From Tenacibaculum finnmarkense (GTDB lineage Bacteria; Bacteroidota; Bacteroidia; Flavobacteriales; Flavobacteriaceae), in assembly GCF_900239185.1 (NCBI RefSeq), contig NZ_OENA01000023.1:124001-188000 (forward strand): a stretch of DNA of 64,000 bases, read 5' to 3'. A model generated the notes under the pieces. The model saw only the letters and a program-made list of their open reading frames with translations. It ran no database searches and was not told where the DNA came from. The position numbers and the translations under genes were made by a program. Positions 61,543-64,000 of this stretch are shown one piece after another; within the stretch, counting starts at the first letter, position 1, and the number at the start of each line of letters is the position of its first letter.

Positions 61543-62382
61543 TTACGCTGTTTTTTGATACTGCAAAGCTACCCAATTATTTCTTTTGATTGTTTTTTGT
61601 AATGCTAAACCGTATTTTGAAACTTCGGCATCTATAATAGGAATATCTTCGCTATAAAAACCACTTAACAATAAAATACCTGATTTATTTAAGCATTTTG
61701 TATATATTTCCATGTCGCTTAATAAAATATTACGATTGATATTCGCTATAATAACATCGTATTTTTTATCCACTAAAAGCGATGAATCTCCTTCAAAAAC
61801 TGAAATATGCTTGCGCCCATTTCTTTGCACATTTTCTACAGAATTTTCATAACACCAAGCATCAATATCAATGGCATCAATAGGATTTGCTCCTTTCATT
61901 TCAGCAAAAATTGCTAAAATCCCTGTTCCGCAGCCCATATCTAACACTTTTTTATTGGTTACATCTAAATCAATTAAATGCTGTACCATCATATGTGTTG
62001 TTTCATGATGCCCTGTACCAAAACTCATTTTTGGCTCAATAACAATGTCGTATTTTAAATGAGGATTTTCATGAAACGGCGCTCTGATACTTACCAAATC
62101 ATCTACTTGAATTTGATTAAAATTCTTTTCCCATTCGGCATTCCAATTGGTTTGCTCAATTTCTTTATGATCAAAACGAATAGAAAAATCTTCCGATTTC
62201 AAAATAAAAAGATCTTCTAGCATGTTTTCTTTCCAGTCATTTTTCTGGATGTATGCCGTTACACCGTTATCAAGTTCGACAAAACTCTCAAAACCAACCT
62301 CACCTAATTCTGCTATTAAAATTTCAGTTGCCGGATCTTTAGGGCTTACTTCAAAATTATATTCTATATAAATATTATCCAT
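61543..62382 (-). CDS. prmA: Ribosomal protein L11 methyltransferase
   Basis: PrmA trimethylates L11, the product of rplK at 5054-5491. The 279-residue protein has an N-terminal L11-binding domain (about 1-90) and a SAM-dependent domain with VLDMGCGTGILAIFAEMKGA (motif I), preceded by PKMSFGTGHHETTHMM. The NINRNIL segment is the post-I motif. Gene order tpiA-prmA-clpS on one strand with short gaps implies an operon. Confidence 0.95.
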   Translation of the reverse strand: MDNIYIEYNFEVSPKDPATEILIAELGEVGFESFVELDNGVTAYIQKNDWKENMLEDLFILKSEDFSIRFDHKEIEQTNWNAEWEKNFNQIQVDDLVSIRAPFHENPHLKYDIVIEPKMSFGTGHHETTHMMVQHLIDLDVTNKKVLDMGCGTGILAIFAEMKGANPIDAIDIDAWCYENSVENVQRNGRKHISVFEGDSSLLVDKKYDVIIANINRNILLSDMEIYTKCLNKSGILLLSGFYSEDIPIIDAEVSKYGLALQKTIKRNNWVALQYQKTA

Positions 62383-62401
62383 TACTCTTGTTTATTCTTA
62401 A

Positions 62402-63160
62402 TTATATTGCTTCAATAATTGTTACAAAATCAGCTGCTTTTAAAGCCGCTCCTCCAATTAATCCTCCGTCTACATCTTCTTTTGAAAAAATTTCTGCGGC
62501 ATTTTCAGGCTTTACACTTCCACCGTATAAAATTGAAATATCGTTTGCAATTGCATCACCATATTGTTTTGCAATAGTTGCTCTTACAAAAGCGTGCATT
62601 TCTTGTGCTTGTTCTGCCGATGCTGTTTCACCAGTTCCTATTGCCCAAACAGGCTCGTAGGCTAAAATAATATTCGAAAAATCAGCTTTATTTAAATGAA
62701 ACAAGCTATTTTTCAATTGATTTTCTACTACTTTAAAATGATTTTCAGCTTTTCTATCTTCTAAAACCTCTCCGAAACAAAAAATAATTTCTAAATTATT
62801 TTCAAGAGCTGCTGATACTTTTTTAGCTAAAATAGCCGCTGTTTCACCAAAATATTCTCTTCGTTCAGAATGTCCTAAAACAACTAAATTCAATCCTAAA
62901 GAAGTTAACATATCTGCAGATATTTCTCCCGTAAAAGCACCGCTTTTAGCAAAATACATATTTTGAGCTGCTACTTCAATTTTAGTTTTCTTTGCTTTTT
63001 TAACTGCCGTGTTTAAATTCACAAAACTAGGCGCTATAATTACTCTAGTATCATCTGATAATCCTGCTTTTATTCCCTTGTTTATTTGCTTGATTAACTT
63101 TTTAGTTTCATCAAGGTTTACATTCATTTTCCAGTTACCTGCAACGATCTTTTTTCTCAA
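62402..63160 (-). CDS. tpiA: Triosephosphate isomerase
   Basis: It interconverts dihydroxyacetone phosphate and glyceraldehyde 3-phosphate. The 252-residue barrel has AGNWKMN (Lys), LGHSERREYFGE (His) and the catalytic Glu in ILAYEPVWAIGTG, with the phosphate-binding end ISILYGGSVKPENA. It is 19 bases ahead of prmA. Confidence 0.97.
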   Translation of the reverse strand: MRKKIVAGNWKMNVNLDETKKLIKQINKGIKAGLSDDTRVIIAPSFVNLNTAVKKAKKTKIEVAAQNMYFAKSGAFTGEISADMLTSLGLNLVVLGHSERREYFGETAAILAKKVSAALENNLEIIFCFGEVLEDRKAENHFKVVENQLKNSLFHLNKADFSNIILAYEPVWAIGTGETASAEQAQEMHAFVRATIAKQYGDAIANDISILYGGSVKPENAAEIFSKEDVDGGLIGGAALKAADFVTIIEAI

Positions 63161-63197
63161 AATTACACTCTAATTTATGTTCTTAATTTCTATTTTA

Positions 63198-63689
63198 CTA
63201 CTCTTTTAATGCGGCTGCCAACCTTGGGTCAAATGGCTCTGTTACATTTCCTAACGAAATAATACCGCGCTCATTAACCACCATATAACTTGGCACATCT
63301 TTAATCCCTAATCCTTTTGCATATCCGCCTTTAAGCGCTGCGGGTAAAAAATAATGATCTCCATCAATATTAAAAAAACGTGTTATTCCTTTTTTCCACT
63401 GTGCTACTGTTTTATCTATTGATAAAAAAACAAAAACAACCTCAGGGTTTTTAGCTTTTAATTCCTTTATTTTTGGTGTTCCTGACACACATTCGGCACA
63501 CCAAGAAGCACATACTTCAAACATCACTTTTTTTCCTTTATATTTTGCCAGAATTTCTTTAAAAGTAATTGCTTTATCGTTGGTTGTTAAAAATTTCTCT
63601 TGTAAAATATTTTCTGAAAAAGCGGCTGGTTTTTCGGTATTACAAGATAAAAGTAATGCAATTACGAATAGGTAAATAAGTTTTTTCAT
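63198..63689 (-). CDS. TlpA-like thioredoxin lipoprotein
   Basis: The protein of 163 residues begins with a lipoprotein signal ending LLLSC (Cys16). The thioredoxin-like domain has active site CASWCAEC, with the redox pair WCAEC near residue 65, and a cis-Pro segment IKDVPSYMVV. It is presumably anchored at the periplasmic side of the outer or inner membrane for disulfide reduction or cytochrome maturation. The next gene, 34 bases upstream on the same strand, is a paralogue. Confidence 0.88.
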   Translation of the reverse strand: MKKLIYLFVIALLLSCNTEKPAAFSENILQEKFLTTNDKAITFKEILAKYKGKKVMFEVCASWCAECVSGTPKIKELKAKNPEVVFVFLSIDKTVAQWKKGITRFFNIDGDHYFLPAALKGGYAKGLGIKDVPSYMVVNERGIISLGNVTEPFDPRLAAALKE

Positions 63690-63723
63690 GAGTTTTTTTT
63701 ATTTTTTTTTCGCTAAAAATACG

Positions 63724-64000
63724 TTATTTTTTCACATTTTTAGCCATTAAAATTGCAGAAACTTTTGTTTGATTAAAAACAACAATTTTGCCCTGTTCGT
63801 CAATTAATAAATAACGAGGAATCCAACTTAATCCTAAAAATTTAGCAAAACTTCCTTCCCATCCTGATTGCATAAAATAATGCTGTCCTTTTATATTCAA
63901 GCGTTCAACACTTGAATGCCAATCTTCTAGTTTTCTATCTAGAGACAAATATAAAAAGACCATTTCAGGGTTTTCTTCTTGTGCTTTTTTAACCGCAGGT
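63724..64000 (-). CDS. TlpA-like thioredoxin, C-terminal part (runs off the window)
   Basis: The frame stays open to base 64000, reading AVKKAQEENPEMVFLYLSLD before a Met that could be mistaken for the start. The visible part is the C-terminal half of a TlpA-type domain (GQHYFMQSGWEGSFAKFLGL, SWIPRYLLIDEQG with cis-Pro). The CxxC motif must lie beyond the window. It is a paralogue of the neighbouring gene and probably in the same operon. Confidence 0.8.
   Translation of the reverse strand, partial: PAVKKAQEENPEMVFLYLSLDRKLEDWHSSVERLNIKGQHYFMQSGWEGSFAKFLGLSWIPRYLLIDEQGKIVVFNQTKVSAILMAKNVKK

Overview
The window is AT-rich (G+C roughly one third) and reads as a chromosomal segment of a member of the Bacteroidota, most likely a marine Flavobacteriaceae of the Tenacibaculum/Polaribacter type. 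The evidence is the gene content (type III and type II glutamine synthetases, a GLPGLI-family protein, a fused alpha/beta 2-oxoacid dehydrogenase E1, DUF2007 and DUF6952-type proteins), promoter -7 boxes of the Bacteroidota form TAnnTTTG, near-absence of Shine-Dalgarno sequences except in front of rpsU, and the sequences of the ribosomal proteins. The genus is inference.

Layout. (1) 1-9819, minus strand: the translation/transcription core, tRNA-Thr(TGT)-Tyr-Gly-Thr(GGT)-tuf-tRNA-Trp-secE-nusG-rplKAJL-rpoB, the same order as the E. coli thrU-tyrU-glyT-thrT-tufB-secE-nusG-rpl-rpo region, preceded by rpsU-xerC-hpf. (2) 9900-18779: acyl-CoA dehydrogenase, a helix-hairpin-helix membrane protein, an alanine/sodium symporter, an RmlD-like reductase, a TrkA-gated potassium channel, a PspC protein, then uvrA on the plus strand. 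(3) 18780-20506: an accessory patch holding two tandem double-glycine (bacteriocin-like) peptide genes, a frameshifted CPBP membrane protease and a truncated, frameshifted C39 peptidase/ABC exporter. (4) 20637-30886: LOG protein, fused E1 dehydrogenase, an SH3 lipoprotein, an NAD-related operon (Prs-like enzyme plus NAMPT-like enzyme) under an NrtR-type Nudix regulator with visible palindromic operators, a nitroreductase and a sodium/solute symporter. (5) 30991-35583: an orphan OLD-type ATPase/TOPRIM nuclease, a peroxiredoxin-thioredoxin-DUF6952 operon and a sigma-54 type response regulator without its DNA-binding domain. (6) 36120-43602: an outer-membrane barrel/GLPGLI/small secreted Cys-rich protein cluster, MscS and an ABC-2 exporter. 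(7) 43794-49714: a MarR-controlled fatty-acid beta-oxidation operon (fadN-type, fadA, fadE). (8) 50130-64000: an unrecognised 419-residue protein, purM-like, divergent type III and type II glutamine synthetases, a Ca2+/Na+ antiporter, an SPFH protein, tRNA-Arg, then clpS-prmA-tpiA and two TlpA-like thioredoxins, the last cut by the window end.

Repeats are a notable part of the window. A MITE-like family, about 170-185 bp with imperfect terminal inverted repeats and nested palindromes, occurs in at least four clear and two decayed copies, several next to accessory genes. Two intergenic elements of a second family share an A/T-rich hairpin between conserved arms. Trinucleotide microsatellites sit at two transcription terminators, and a TTTA tetranucleotide repeat lies in the protease reading frame.

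The items most worth following up are the NAD operon, which could make ADP-ribose-based intermediates as in phage NAD-reconstitution pathways, and the decaying or phase-variable bacteriocin patch.
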